Positions 1-6,406 of a DNA stretch of 6,592 nucleotides are shown here, piece by piece (position 1 is the stretch's first letter; each line of letters opens with the position of its first letter). A program made the position numbers and the translations under genes. The notes under the pieces were generated by a model. It ran no database searches, was not told where the DNA came from, and was given only the letters and a program-made list of their open reading frames with translations. This DNA comes from Phycisphaerales bacterium UBA1926 (GTDB lineage Bacteria > Planctomycetota > Phycisphaerae > Phycisphaerales > UBA1924), in contig DDFO01000005.1 in NCBI GenBank assembly GCA_002337215.1, forward strand, positions 57,264 through 63,855, written 5' to 3'.

Positions 1-1
1 G

Positions 2-1948
2 GATCTGCTGACGCTCGCGGCGAGCGGGGGGGGCAACGCCGGGTTCGGTGTGCTGCTCATCGTCGCGCTCGGCGTTGGTGCCCAATGGCTCGCGTGGCGC
101 ATCAAGGTGCCCTCCATTTTGCTCCTGCTCGCGTTCGGATTCGCCGTCGGGCCCGGCTGGGCGATGGCCCAGGGCAAGCCGCTGCTCGACCCGGACAGCC
201 TGTTCGGCGATCTGCTCCTGCCGCTCGTCGGCCTCTGCGTGGGGCTGATTCTCTATGAAGGCGGCCTGACGCTCCGCGCCCGTGACATCAAGGGTGTGAG
301 CCGGGCCGTGTTCACGCTCGTGTCGCTCGGCGCGTTCGTCACGTGGATCGTCGCCTCGCTCGGTTCTTACATCGTGCTCGGGCTCAGCCCCCAGCTGAGC
401 GCGCTGCTCGGCGCGATCCTGATCGTGACGGGTCCGACGGTGGTAGGGCCCCTGCTCCGCCACATCCGCCCCGCGGGGCAGTCGGGCCCGATTCTCCGGT
501 GGGAGGGCATCGTGATCGACCCCATCGGGGCGGTCTCCGCGGTGCTCGTGCTCGAGGTTCTGCTCGCCGGTAACCCGGCCGAGGTCCCGCTCACCGTCGG
601 CATCGCGCTGCTCAAGACGATCGTGATCGGAGGCGGGATCGGGCTCAGCAGCGCGCTGCTCCTGCTCGGCTTCCTCGACAAGTTCTGGATTCCCGAGCAC
701 CTGCAGAACCCGACGAGCCTGATGCTTGTGGTCATCGCCTACAGCGTCTCGAACCACTTCCAGGAAGAATCGGGCCTGCTCGCGACCACGGTGATGGGCG
801 TCTTCCTCGCCAACCAGCGCCGGGTCGATCTGCGGCACATCCTCGAGTTCAAGGAGAACCTGAGCGTCCTGATCATCGCGTCGCTGTTCATCGTGCTCGC
901 GGCCCGGATCACGCCCGCCGACCTTGAGGCGGTCAACTGGTGGCGTTCGGGGCTGTTCCTCGCGGTGCTCGTGCTGCTCGCCCGCCCCGCGTCGGTCTGG
1001 CTCTCGACCATCGGTGCCGGGCTCGACTGGCGCGAGCGGCTGTTTATGTCGTGGATGGCACCCCGCGGGATCGTCGCGGCCGCCGTCGCGAGCGTCTTCG
1101 CGCTCTCGCTCGAAGAGGCGATGCCCGATTCCGGTGCCTCCCGCCTTGTCCCGCTCGCCTTCCTGATGATCGTGGGCACCGTGACGATCTACGGGCTCAC
1201 GGCCTCCCCTGTCGCCCGGCTGCTCGGCGTTTCCGACCAGGATCCCCAGGGGGTCTTCATCGTCGGCGCGTCCCCGGTGGCACGTGCGATCGCGGCCGTC
1301 CTCAACCGGCACGGCGTTGCGGTCGCGCTCGCCGACACGAATCGGGGCAACGTCACCAGCGGGCGGATGGCGGGCCTCAAGATCGCCTACGGCAACATCC
1401 TCGACGAGATCTTCTTCGAGAACCTCGACCTCCGCGGCATGGGGCGGGTCATCGCGATGACGCCCAACGAGGAGGTCAACACGCTCGCCCTCCAGCGATT
1501 CACGCACGAGTTCGGCAAGGCAAACCTCTACCGCCTCCCGGCGCGGGTGGACAAGAAGGAACGCCCCAAGCCGAAGAGCGAGGACAGCAAGTCGATCCCC
1601 GAACGCATCCGCACCGGCAGCGTCGATCTCGACCCGCTGCAGAGCCACTCGTCATCAACGGGCCGGCGGGTGTTCGATACCGGCATCGATCTCACGACGC
1701 TCGAAAAGCGGCTCGCGTCCGGCTGGGTCATCAAGGCGACGAGCATCAGCGCCGAGTTCACCTTCGAGGACTACCACACGCTCTACGGCGACGAGGCCGT
1801 CCCGATGTTCGTCGTCGATGCCGACGGCGACGTGACCATCGCGGTTGCAGGGAAGCACCCCACGGCCGAGCCCGGCTCGAAGATCATCGCGCTGGTCAAC
1901 CCCGAGTCGCTGTTCATCCTCAAGGGGCCCAAGTTCGAGGGCGATTGA
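2..1948 (+). CDS. CPA1/NhaP-type cation:proton antiporter with C-terminal TrkA-N (RCK) domain, 5' partial
   Basis: Inner-membrane exchanger expected to swap Na+ or K+ for protons in pH and ion homeostasis. Numbering is from the GTG at 50. Residues 1 to about 395 form a polytopic hydrophobic region with CPA1-like signatures: TGPTVVGPLLR (127-137), WEGIVIDPIGA (151-161, the membrane-embedded acidic site), SGLLATTVMGVFLANQ (241-256) and APRGIVAAAVAS (337-348). A cytoplasmic Rossmann domain follows (about 401-500; glycine-containing turn GASPVAR at 406-412, acidic D429 at the end of strand 2), as in TrkA-N modules that bind NAD-type nucleotides. A charged, probably disordered linker (501-545) leads to a C-terminal part ending in PGSKIIALV, similar to the end of RCK-C domains. 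The frame has no stop back to position 2 and encodes about 16 more residues, so the true start is probably left of the window; GTG 50 is only the first visible candidate. The transported ion cannot be told from sequence. Confidence 0.88.
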   Translation, partial: DLLTLAASGGGNAGFGVLLIVALGVGAQWLAWRIKVPSILLLLAFGFAVGPGWAMAQGKPLLDPDSLFGDLLLPLVGLCVGLILYEGGLTLRARDIKGVSRAVFTLVSLGAFVTWIVASLGSYIVLGLSPQLSALLGAILIVTGPTVVGPLLRHIRPAGQSGPILRWEGIVIDPIGAVSAVLVLEVLLAGNPAEVPLTVGIALLKTIVIGGGIGLSSALLLLGFLDKFWIPEHLQNPTSLMLVVIAYSVSNHFQEESGLLATTVMGVFLANQRRVDLRHILEFKENLSVLIIASLFIVLAARITPADLEAVNWWRSGLFLAVLVLLARPASVWLSTIGAGLDWRERLFMSWMAPRGIVAAAVASVFALSLEEAMPDSGASRLVPLAFLMIVGTVTIYGLTASPVARLLGVSDQDPQGVFIVGASPVARAIAAVLNRHGVAVALADTNRGNVTSGRMAGLKIAYGNILDEIFFENLDLRGMGRVIAMTPNEEVNTLALQRFTHEFGKANLYRLPARVDKKERPKPKSEDSKSIPERIRTGSVDLDPLQSHSSSTGRRVFDTGIDLTTLEKRLASGWVIKATSISAEFTFEDYHTLYGDEAVPMFVVDADGDVTIAVAGKHPTAEPGSKIIALVNPESLFILKGPKFEGD

Positions 1949-1985
1949 GCGAGGTCAACGGCGTTCTCATCAGCCCTTCTGCCGG

Positions 1986-2738
1986 TCAGCGGGCTCCCGA
2001 CAGCCGATCCGCGATCGCGTGCGCCGTCGGGATGCTCGGCTCGCGGCGTACGAACGCGCGCAGATCGTCGAACGCGACCCAACGAACCGCGTCGTACTCC
2101 CATCGGCTCGTGCGGTTCTCCGCGTCGATGAGCGCGATGAGTTCTTCAACAGGCCGGCGCAGCGCGACGCGGACGATCAGCTCGACCGATTGTCCGACCG
2201 GATCGTGCAGCAGCGCGATCGGGGGTGTCGGATCGGGATCGACGGGAAGCCCGACCTCCTCGCGGATCTCGTTGATGAGGACGCGCCAGACGTCGTCGGC
2301 ATCCATCTCGGTCTGATCGACCGGGGGCGGATCGACGCCGCCCGAGGGGCCGAACTCCCACATCCCCCCGAACACACGCGTCGCATCGCTGCGGAGCCCG
2401 AGCAGCGCGTGCGGCGTTCCCGCCGCGTCCCGCGCCTCGAGAAGACCGGTCACGCCGAGTTGGACGACGCCCGTGCCGATCGCCGGTTGCACAGCGAGGT
2501 TCCTGTATTCCTCCCGCCCGGCGCGGACGAAGCCCCGCTCGGGATGGGCGCCGAGAAAGGCAAGAATCGGTCCGTTGAACGCACGCGGGTTCTCGGCGCG
2601 GATCCGATCCCAGGCGGCCTCGACGGACCTCGGGTCGACGCCGCTCGGCTGCGAGAACGATTCCAGCTCGATCCGCAGCGGGATGTCAGCGGGAAGGTCG
2701 TGCCAGACGCACCCCGTGCCCTCGTCCGCATCACTCAC
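1986..2738 (-). CDS. Nudix hydrolase with degenerate Nudix box and extra N-terminal domain
   Basis: A 250-residue protein starting at GTG (2738), whose first bases overlap the ybaB stop in the tetranucleotide GTGA, implying translational coupling. Nudix proteins hydrolyse nucleoside diphosphates linked to another group, using Mg2+. The Nudix region spans about residues 85-230: WEFGPSGGVDPP (127-138), then the catalytic helix NEIREEVGL (156-164) with E157, E160 and E161 as likely metal ligands, and a late YDAVRWVAFDDL strand (215-226). Against the consensus G-x5-E-x7-REUxEExGU the first Arg is Asn and the loop before the helix is expanded, so the upstream Gly and Glu do not fall at canonical spacing. 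The N-terminal part (about 20-80, with AAWDRIRAENPRAFNGP) resembles the leading module of eukaryotic NUDT22-type UDP-sugar hydrolases; this is recognition by eye, and the substrate remains unknown. It is convergent with the antiporter gene, 37 bp apart, with no obvious terminator between them. Confidence 0.8.
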   Translation of the reverse strand: MSDADEGTGCVWHDLPADIPLRIELESFSQPSGVDPRSVEAAWDRIRAENPRAFNGPILAFLGAHPERGFVRAGREEYRNLAVQPAIGTGVVQLGVTGLLEARDAAGTPHALLGLRSDATRVFGGMWEFGPSGGVDPPPVDQTEMDADDVWRVLINEIREEVGLPVDPDPTPPIALLHDPVGQSVELIVRVALRRPVEELIALIDAENRTSRWEYDAVRWVAFDDLRAFVRREPSIPTAHAIADRLSGAR

Positions 2739-3103
2739 GGCAGGAAGTTCTTCAGCCCGGGGATCATGTCCGAGAGCCCCATCTCCTGCGCCTCGGCCTC
2801 GACGATCGTCTGCGCCGCTTCACGGGCTTTCAGCAAGCCGTTGTTAACCGCCTCGGCCACGAGCGACTCGGCGAACTCCCGGCTCTCCTCGCTCGCGAAA
2901 CCCGCGCCGATCGCCGGGTCGATCGAGACGCGCAGCACCTTCGCGGTCCCGGTGACGGTTGCGCGCACGGCGCCGCCCCCAGCCGACCCCTCGACGCGGG
3001 TCGCCTCGAGCTTCGCACGCACGCGGTCGGACGCCGCTTTGACCTTGTCTTTGTCCTTGAGCAAACCCGCGATGGCGCCCATCGCCTTGAACTGATCGAG
3101 CAT
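2735..3103 (-). CDS. ybaB: YbaB/EbfC family nucleoid-associated protein
   Basis: A 122-residue member of the YbaB/EbfC family: small DNA-binding proteins that form tweezer-like dimers and coat the nucleoid. The N-terminal helix (MLDQFKAMGAIAGLL, then a Lys/Asp-rich run to about residue 35) leads into the hallmark segment EGSAGGGAVRATVTG (38-52) and the strand VLRVSIDPAIG (57-67). Long helices follow (about 73-107, SLVAEAVNNGLLKAREAAQ) with a short tail ending in IPGLKNFLP. It is slightly longer than the roughly 100-110 residues usual in the family. The ATG at 3103 is supported by an AGAGGA ribosome-binding sequence 9 bases upstream. It lies 33 bp after the dnaX tau stop, the common dnaX-ybaB order in bacteria, so cotranscription is likely. 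Its stop overlaps the GTG start of the Nudix gene. Confidence 0.93.
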   Translation of the reverse strand: MLDQFKAMGAIAGLLKDKDKVKAASDRVRAKLEATRVEGSAGGGAVRATVTGTAKVLRVSIDPAIGAGFASEESREFAESLVAEAVNNGLLKAREAAQTIVEAEAQEMGLSDMIPGLKNFLP

Positions 3104-3112
3104 TGGTTGGAT

Positions 3113-3118
3113 TCCTCT
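3113..3118 (-). promoter_or_regulatory. Ribosome-binding site of ybaB
   Basis: The minus strand reads AGAGGA here, 9 bases before the ybaB ATG. It lies in the 33-bp gap after the tau stop codon, so ybaB can initiate independently of how many ribosomes complete tau. No comparably clear site precedes dnaX or neuC. Confidence 0.6.
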
Positions 3119-3136
3119 GGTTCGAGCCGGCGCCCG

Positions 3137-3847
3137 CTAGCGGCGCTTCGGATGGATATGGGTGACCTTCGCCCCGAACACCTCCGCGGCCCGCTGCACG
3201 AGCGGGTGGCTGTCAGCCTCGCGCGGGTCGAACGCCGGGCTCTGATCGGAACCGAGTTCCGGACCGTCCGCGGGACCGGGTTCTGGACCGGTCTCCGGTT
3301 TGGTCTCTGGATTGGATGCCTGACGCGGCTGCTCCGACCCCGAGGTGGATTCGGGTCTGGGCTTCAGATCGACGAACTGGATCGACATCGACCGGGCGCC
3401 CGTCTCCTGCACGAGCCGAACGATCTCGGGGAGATGATCCCGCGCCATCGCCGAACGCGCCGCCGGCACACCGAGGCGGAGCAGCTTGGGGGAGGTCTGC
3501 TGCACGATCATCGAATCGAGCATCGCGCGCAGCCGAGGACCGGCGAGTTCGAGCACGCGAGGCCAGACCTCGTCGGGGTTCGGGGGGGTGGTGCCCGCCG
3601 GTTCACCGGCCGCCGCGTCGACCTCGGGCCGATCTGTTCCCTTGGGGTCAACAGCACGCTCGGGTGCTTGTTCGGTGACCCGCTCAACGGTGCGCGAACC
3701 GCTCTCTCGGTCGCGGTCGGACGCGGGGTGTGTCACCGGACCCCGCGCAGGCGGGGATGGCTTGGGAGTCGGTGCCTGGGCAGGGGGCGTTGTTGGTACA
3801 GGATCGGCCGAGGGTGCCCGGGACGCGGGCCCCGCGGCCGTCAGGCT
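3137..3847 (-). CDS. dnaX: DnaX tau-specific C-terminal region, reached by -1 frameshift from dnaX
   Basis: This frame is -1 relative to dnaX and open without a stop from the A7 run to TAG at 3137. Joined at the slip site it extends the ATPase by 236 residues, giving tau of about 615 residues (E. coli tau is 643). The segment starts with a Pro/Ala-rich linker (12 prolines in the first 37 residues), then a charged stretch. Next comes a helical domain (PDEVWPRVLELAGPRLRAML through QETGARSMSIQFVDL, tau about 470-540) of the type seen in DnaX C-termini. A second Pro/Glu-rich linker and a terminal HPLVQRAAEVFGAKVTHIHP motif follow, matching the usual DnaX tail. In other bacteria this region of tau binds the polymerase alpha subunit and DnaB. 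A separate gene starting at GTG 3736 is formally possible, but it would begin inside the linker with no ribosome-binding site. A homopolymer sequencing error is the main alternative to programmed shifting. Confidence 0.85.
   Translation of the reverse strand, partial: SLTAAGPASRAPSADPVPTTPPAQAPTPKPSPPARGPVTHPASDRDRESGSRTVERVTEQAPERAVDPKGTDRPEVDAAAGEPAGTTPPNPDEVWPRVLELAGPRLRAMLDSMIVQQTSPKLLRLGVPAARSAMARDHLPEIVRLVQETGARSMSIQFVDLKPRPESTSGSEQPRQASNPETKPETGPEPGPADGPELGSDQSPAFDPREADSHPLVQRAAEVFGAKVTHIHPKRR
3812..3833 (-). promoter_or_regulatory. Candidate frameshift-stimulating hairpin
   Basis: On the minus strand, GGGGCCCG (3833-3826) pairs with CGGGC-A-CCC (3820-3812): eight G-C pairs, one bulged A and a five-base loop. 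It starts 13 bases after the A7 run. A competing 5-bp hairpin (CGCGG/CCGCG, 3836-3824) begins 10 bases after the run. GC-rich sequence folds easily, so this is suggestive only. Confidence 0.4.
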
Positions 3848-4983
3848 TTTTTTCCGGGCGACCCCGTTGCGGACGAGCGGGCATCACGGCCCGCGACCAA
3901 CGCCGTCACATCCGCCAGTTTCTCGGTCATGGCGAGCCGGACGAGCAGCGCGTCGAAGAGCGCGCGAGGAGAACTCGACGACTTGACCGCCCGCTGCACG
4001 CTCTCGGTGAGCGCGATCATGTGCACCAGCCCCGCGGCGTCGAACCGCTGCGCGCGCTCGGCCTCGTCTTTCCGCGTCGCGCCGGTCAACTCGACAAGGT
4101 CCGTCTCCGGGCCGCACGCCGACATCACCATCAGGTCGCGGAACCGCTCGAGGAACGCCTCCATCACCTGGTCGGTCGAGGTCTTGTTGACAAGGACCGC
4201 GCCCTGCTCAAGCACCGTCTTCGGATCCCCGTCCGCGATCGCGTCGATCAACGACCCGATCACCTCGCGATCGGGCAGCCCCAGCAGCGATTCGAGCAGC
4301 GTCAGCGTGAGTTTCTTCTCACCCGCGGCGATCAAGCGATCGAGCAGGCTCAACGCGTCGCGCATCGACCCGTTGCCGAGCCTCGCGACCGCGGAGATCA
4401 GTTCCGCGTCGGCCTTGAGGCCCTCCTGCTTCACCACCGCCTCGAGGTGGTCCTCGATCTTGCCCGAGGGGATGTTCCGGAAGTCGAACCGCTGGCACCG
4501 GCTCTGGATCGTGGGGGGCACCTTGTGCGGCTCGGTCGTGCACAGGATGAATTTCACATGCTCGGGCGGCTCCTCCATGGTCTTCAGGAGCGCGTTGAAC
4601 GCCTCCTTGGTGAGCATGTGGACCTCGTCGATGATGTAGATCTTGTACTCGCCCCGCAGGGGGCGGTAGACGCTGCTCGCGATGACCTCGCGGGCCTCGT
4701 CCACGCCCCGGTTGCTCGCGCCGTCGATCTCGATCGTATCGGTGTCCTGACCCGTGAAGATCGCCTGGGCGATGTCTTCTTTGCCCTCGGGGTTGTTGAG
4801 CGCGTCGGCGAAGATCCGCGCCATCGAGGTCTTGCCGACCCCCCGCGTCCCGCTGAACAGGTAGGCGTGGGCGACCTTGTTCTGGTCGATCGCGGCCTTG
4901 AGCGTGCGCGCGATGGATTCCTGTCCGACGACCTCGTCGAACGAGCGGGAGCGGTACCGGCGGGCGAGAACGGTGTAGGCCAT
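3841..4983 (-). CDS. dnaX: DNA polymerase III gamma subunit (dnaX zero-frame product)
   Basis: Clamp-loader AAA+ ATPase that loads the beta clamp on DNA. From ATG 4983 the zero frame gives 380 residues opening with the conserved MAYTVLARRYRSRSFDEVVGQE; an in-frame GTG at 5022 would add 13 unconserved residues and overlap neuC, so ATG 4983 is preferred. Visible motifs: Walker A GTRGVGKT (45-52), EIDGASNRGVDE (85-96), Walker B IYIIDE (115-120), TMEEPPEHVKFILCTTEP (135-152) and the arginine-finger SRC motif SRCQRFDF (161-168). Domain III, the oligomerisation collar, runs from about 220 to 360 and ends near ALFDALLVRLAM. The protein stops right after domain III, as gamma does in Escherichia coli. 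The four-cysteine zinc module expected between Walker A and B is absent. The zero frame ends at a run of seven A, then GCC TGA; see the tau entry for the frameshifted product. No clear Shine-Dalgarno sequence precedes the start. Confidence 0.93.
   Translation of the reverse strand: MAYTVLARRYRSRSFDEVVGQESIARTLKAAIDQNKVAHAYLFSGTRGVGKTSMARIFADALNNPEGKEDIAQAIFTGQDTDTIEIDGASNRGVDEAREVIASSVYRPLRGEYKIYIIDEVHMLTKEAFNALLKTMEEPPEHVKFILCTTEPHKVPPTIQSRCQRFDFRNIPSGKIEDHLEAVVKQEGLKADAELISAVARLGNGSMRDALSLLDRLIAAGEKKLTLTLLESLLGLPDREVIGSLIDAIADGDPKTVLEQGAVLVNKTSTDQVMEAFLERFRDLMVMSACGPETDLVELTGATRKDEAERAQRFDAAGLVHMIALTESVQRAVKSSSSPRALFDALLVRLAMTEKLADVTALVAGRDARSSATGSPGKKA
3847..3853 (-). promoter_or_regulatory. 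dnaX slippery heptamer A_AAA_AAA for -1 frameshifting or transcriptional slippage
   Basis: The minus strand carries seven consecutive A placed exactly as X_XXY_YYZ in the dnaX zero frame (GGA AAA AAA GCC TGA). Both Lys codons can re-pair after a -1 slip, and the zero frame stops two codons later. E. coli dnaX uses A_AAA_AAG by ribosomal shifting, and Thermus dnaX uses a longer A run by transcriptional slippage; either mechanism could apply here. Upstream, ACGGGGTC is only a weak candidate for a stimulatory Shine-Dalgarno-like element. Confidence 0.8.
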
Positions 4984-5006
4984 AGCGGCATGGTATCGTG
5001 CCGGGG
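4984..5006. promoter_or_regulatory. 23-bp divergent dnaX/neuC intergenic gap
   Basis: Only 23 bp separate the preferred start codons of dnaX (ATG 4983, minus) and neuC (ATG 5007, plus). No Shine-Dalgarno sequence is clear on either strand. A TATCGT on the plus strand at 4994-4999 is a poor -10 candidate whose transcript would be nearly leaderless. Either both messages are leaderless or very short-leadered, or the promoters lie inside the opposite coding regions. Confidence 0.3.
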
Positions 5007-6233
5007 ATGACGGATCACGCACGCATCTCGCCTCCCGACGCAGAGCCGGGCCGCCCCGGCAAGGGCCCGAGGCGGATCGCCGTGGTGACCACGGGGAGGG
5101 CCGATTACGGGCTTTTCATCCCGGTTCTTCGGGCTCTGGAGCGTCATCCGGGAACCACGCCGATTGTCTACGCGACCGGGGCGCACCTCTCCGAGCGCCA
5201 CGGGATGACCATCGACCGCGTCCGCGCCGACGGATGGGACCAGATCGAGACCGTCGAGACCGAGTTTACCCATGACCAGGACATGCCGTCGCGGATCGCC
5301 CGCGGGGTCGGGAGGTTTGGCGACGCGTTCTCATCTCGGCGCGGCCCGAACGCGCCGGACGTCGTCACCCTGCTGGGCGACCGATTCGAGACGCTCGCCG
5401 CCGCCGTCGCCGCGTCCGCGTCCGGGGTCCCCATCGCCCACATCCACGGCGGGGAGATCAGCACCGGCGCGCTCGATAACCAGTTCCGCTACGCGATCAC
5501 CGCGCTCGCCAACCTCCATTGCGTCGCGACCAAGCGGGCCCGCGACCGGCTCGTCGCGATGGGCGAAGCTCCCGAAACCGTGATCCAAACCGGTGCCCCT
5601 GGCCTCGATGGGATCGCGGAACAACAGCCGATGCCGCGTGAGGATTTCTGCCGCGAGGCAAGGCTCTCAGGCGACGGCCCGTTCCTGCTCGTCACCCTGC
5701 ACCCCGAGACGATCGGGGGATCCGACGCGACGCAGCAGGCGGGCGGGCTTGTGCGAGCGCTTGAGTCGGTCGGGATGCCGGTGCTCGCGACGGCCGCGAA
5801 CCAGGACCCCGCGGGGAACGCGATCAACGCCGTGATCGAGGACGCGTGCGCCCGGAACGGATGGGCCTTCTCGCGCGCGCTCGGCCCGCTCTATCACCAC
5901 GCGATGCACCATGCCGCGGCGATGGTGGGCAACTCATCGAGCGGGATCATCGAGGCCGCGAGTTTCGGGTTGCCCGTCGTCAATATCGGCGAGCGCCAGG
6001 GCGGGCGCGAGCGATCGGGGAATGTCGTCGATTGTGCGCACGACGCGGGCGCGATCGAACGCGCGATCCGCGACGCGCTCGCGATGGAATGCGCCGGGAT
6101 CGCGAACCGTTACGCCGCGCCGTCCGGAGCGAGCGCCGCCGACCGCATCGCCAACGCGATCGCGGCGATGCCGCTGGGCGCTGCGTCGATCCGCAAGGCT
6201 TTCGACCCGCCCGGGCTCGGCAAATCTGAGTGA
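5007..6233 (+). CDS. neuC: UDP-N-acetylglucosamine 2-epimerase (hydrolysing), NeuC/NnaA/LegG family
   Basis: Cytoplasmic enzyme predicted to convert UDP-GlcNAc to ManNAc plus UDP, the first step toward sialic-acid-like sugars; the related LegG acts on UDP-diacetylbacillosamine, so the exact substrate is open. From ATG 5007 it has 408 residues; GTG 4998 is an alternative adding three residues. Family motifs: TTGRADYGLFIPVLRAL (28-44), GDRFE (124-128), HIHGGEISTGALDNQFRYAI (146-165), LHPE (231-234), NSSSGIIEAASFGLPVVNIG (309-328) and ER (329-330). It has the two-lobed GT-B-like layout of the family. The first 22 residues are an unconserved Pro/Gly-rich leader, and start choice there is uncertain. 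The last 13 residues (RKAFDPPGLGKSE) and the stop are encoded by the first copy of the 150-bp repeat, so the native end was probably near residue 395. No neuB or neuA homologue is in the window, so pathway membership is inferred from family only. Confidence 0.9.
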   Translation: MTDHARISPPDAEPGRPGKGPRRIAVVTTGRADYGLFIPVLRALERHPGTTPIVYATGAHLSERHGMTIDRVRADGWDQIETVETEFTHDQDMPSRIARGVGRFGDAFSSRRGPNAPDVVTLLGDRFETLAAAVAASASGVPIAHIHGGEISTGALDNQFRYAITALANLHCVATKRARDRLVAMGEAPETVIQTGAPGLDGIAEQQPMPREDFCREARLSGDGPFLLVTLHPETIGGSDATQQAGGLVRALESVGMPVLATAANQDPAGNAINAVIEDACARNGWAFSRALGPLYHHAMHHAAAMVGNSSSGIIEAASFGLPVVNIGERQGGRERSGNVVDCAHDAGAIERAIRDALAMECAGIANRYAAPSGASAADRIANAIAAMPLGAASIRKAFDPPGLGKSE

Positions 6234-6256
6234 GTTCTCTGAAGAAACCATGGTTT

Positions 6257-6340
6257 GGTGCCATGGAGACACCGCGGAGCGGATTCTCCATGCCGAGAAC
6301 GGCTTAAACATGGAGAAGGCTGCGCCGTCTCCACGGCACC
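6257..6340. repeat. Nested inverted repeat of repeat copy 1
   Basis: Outer arms ggtgccatggagac (6257-6270) and gtctccacggcacc (6327-6340) are complementary over 14 positions with one A/C mismatch. Inner arms ttctccatg (6284-6292) and catggagaa (6309-6317) are perfect 9-bp complements. A small ccg-agaa-cgg stem caps the structure. As RNA this gives a long imperfect stem 24 bases downstream of the neuC stop, without a following U run. Confidence 0.8.
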
Positions 6341-6406
6341 CGGCAAGGCTTTCGACCCGCACGGGTTCGGGTAATCTGAGTGAGTTCTCTGAAGAAACCA
6401 TGGAGT

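Noticed and set aside
1949..1985. Bidirectional terminator between the convergent antiporter and Nudix genes
   Set aside because: The 37-bp gap shows no convincing inverted repeat or T run.
940..2316. Plus-strand ORF of 458 codons in another frame of the antiporter gene
   Set aside because: Highly Arg-rich translation overlapping the conserved antiporter frame; it is an out-of-frame shadow.
1845..3095. Long plus-strand ORF (416 codons) opposite the Nudix and ybaB genes
   Set aside because: Arg/Ala/Pro-rich translation without family motifs, antisense to two recognisable genes; a typical shadow frame in high-GC DNA.
3107..4639. Plus-strand ORF of 510 codons opposite dnaX
   Set aside because: No recognisable domain, low-complexity Arg/Ser composition, fully antisense to conserved dnaX frames.
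3730..5010. Plus-strand ORF of 426 codons opposite dnaX gamma
   Set aside because: Arg/Leu/Asp-rich antisense shadow of the AAA+ domain with no independent motif or ribosome-binding site.
6234..6342. Rho-independent terminator for neuC
   Set aside because: Stable hairpin potential exists but no U-rich tract follows either arm, so intrinsic termination is not supported.
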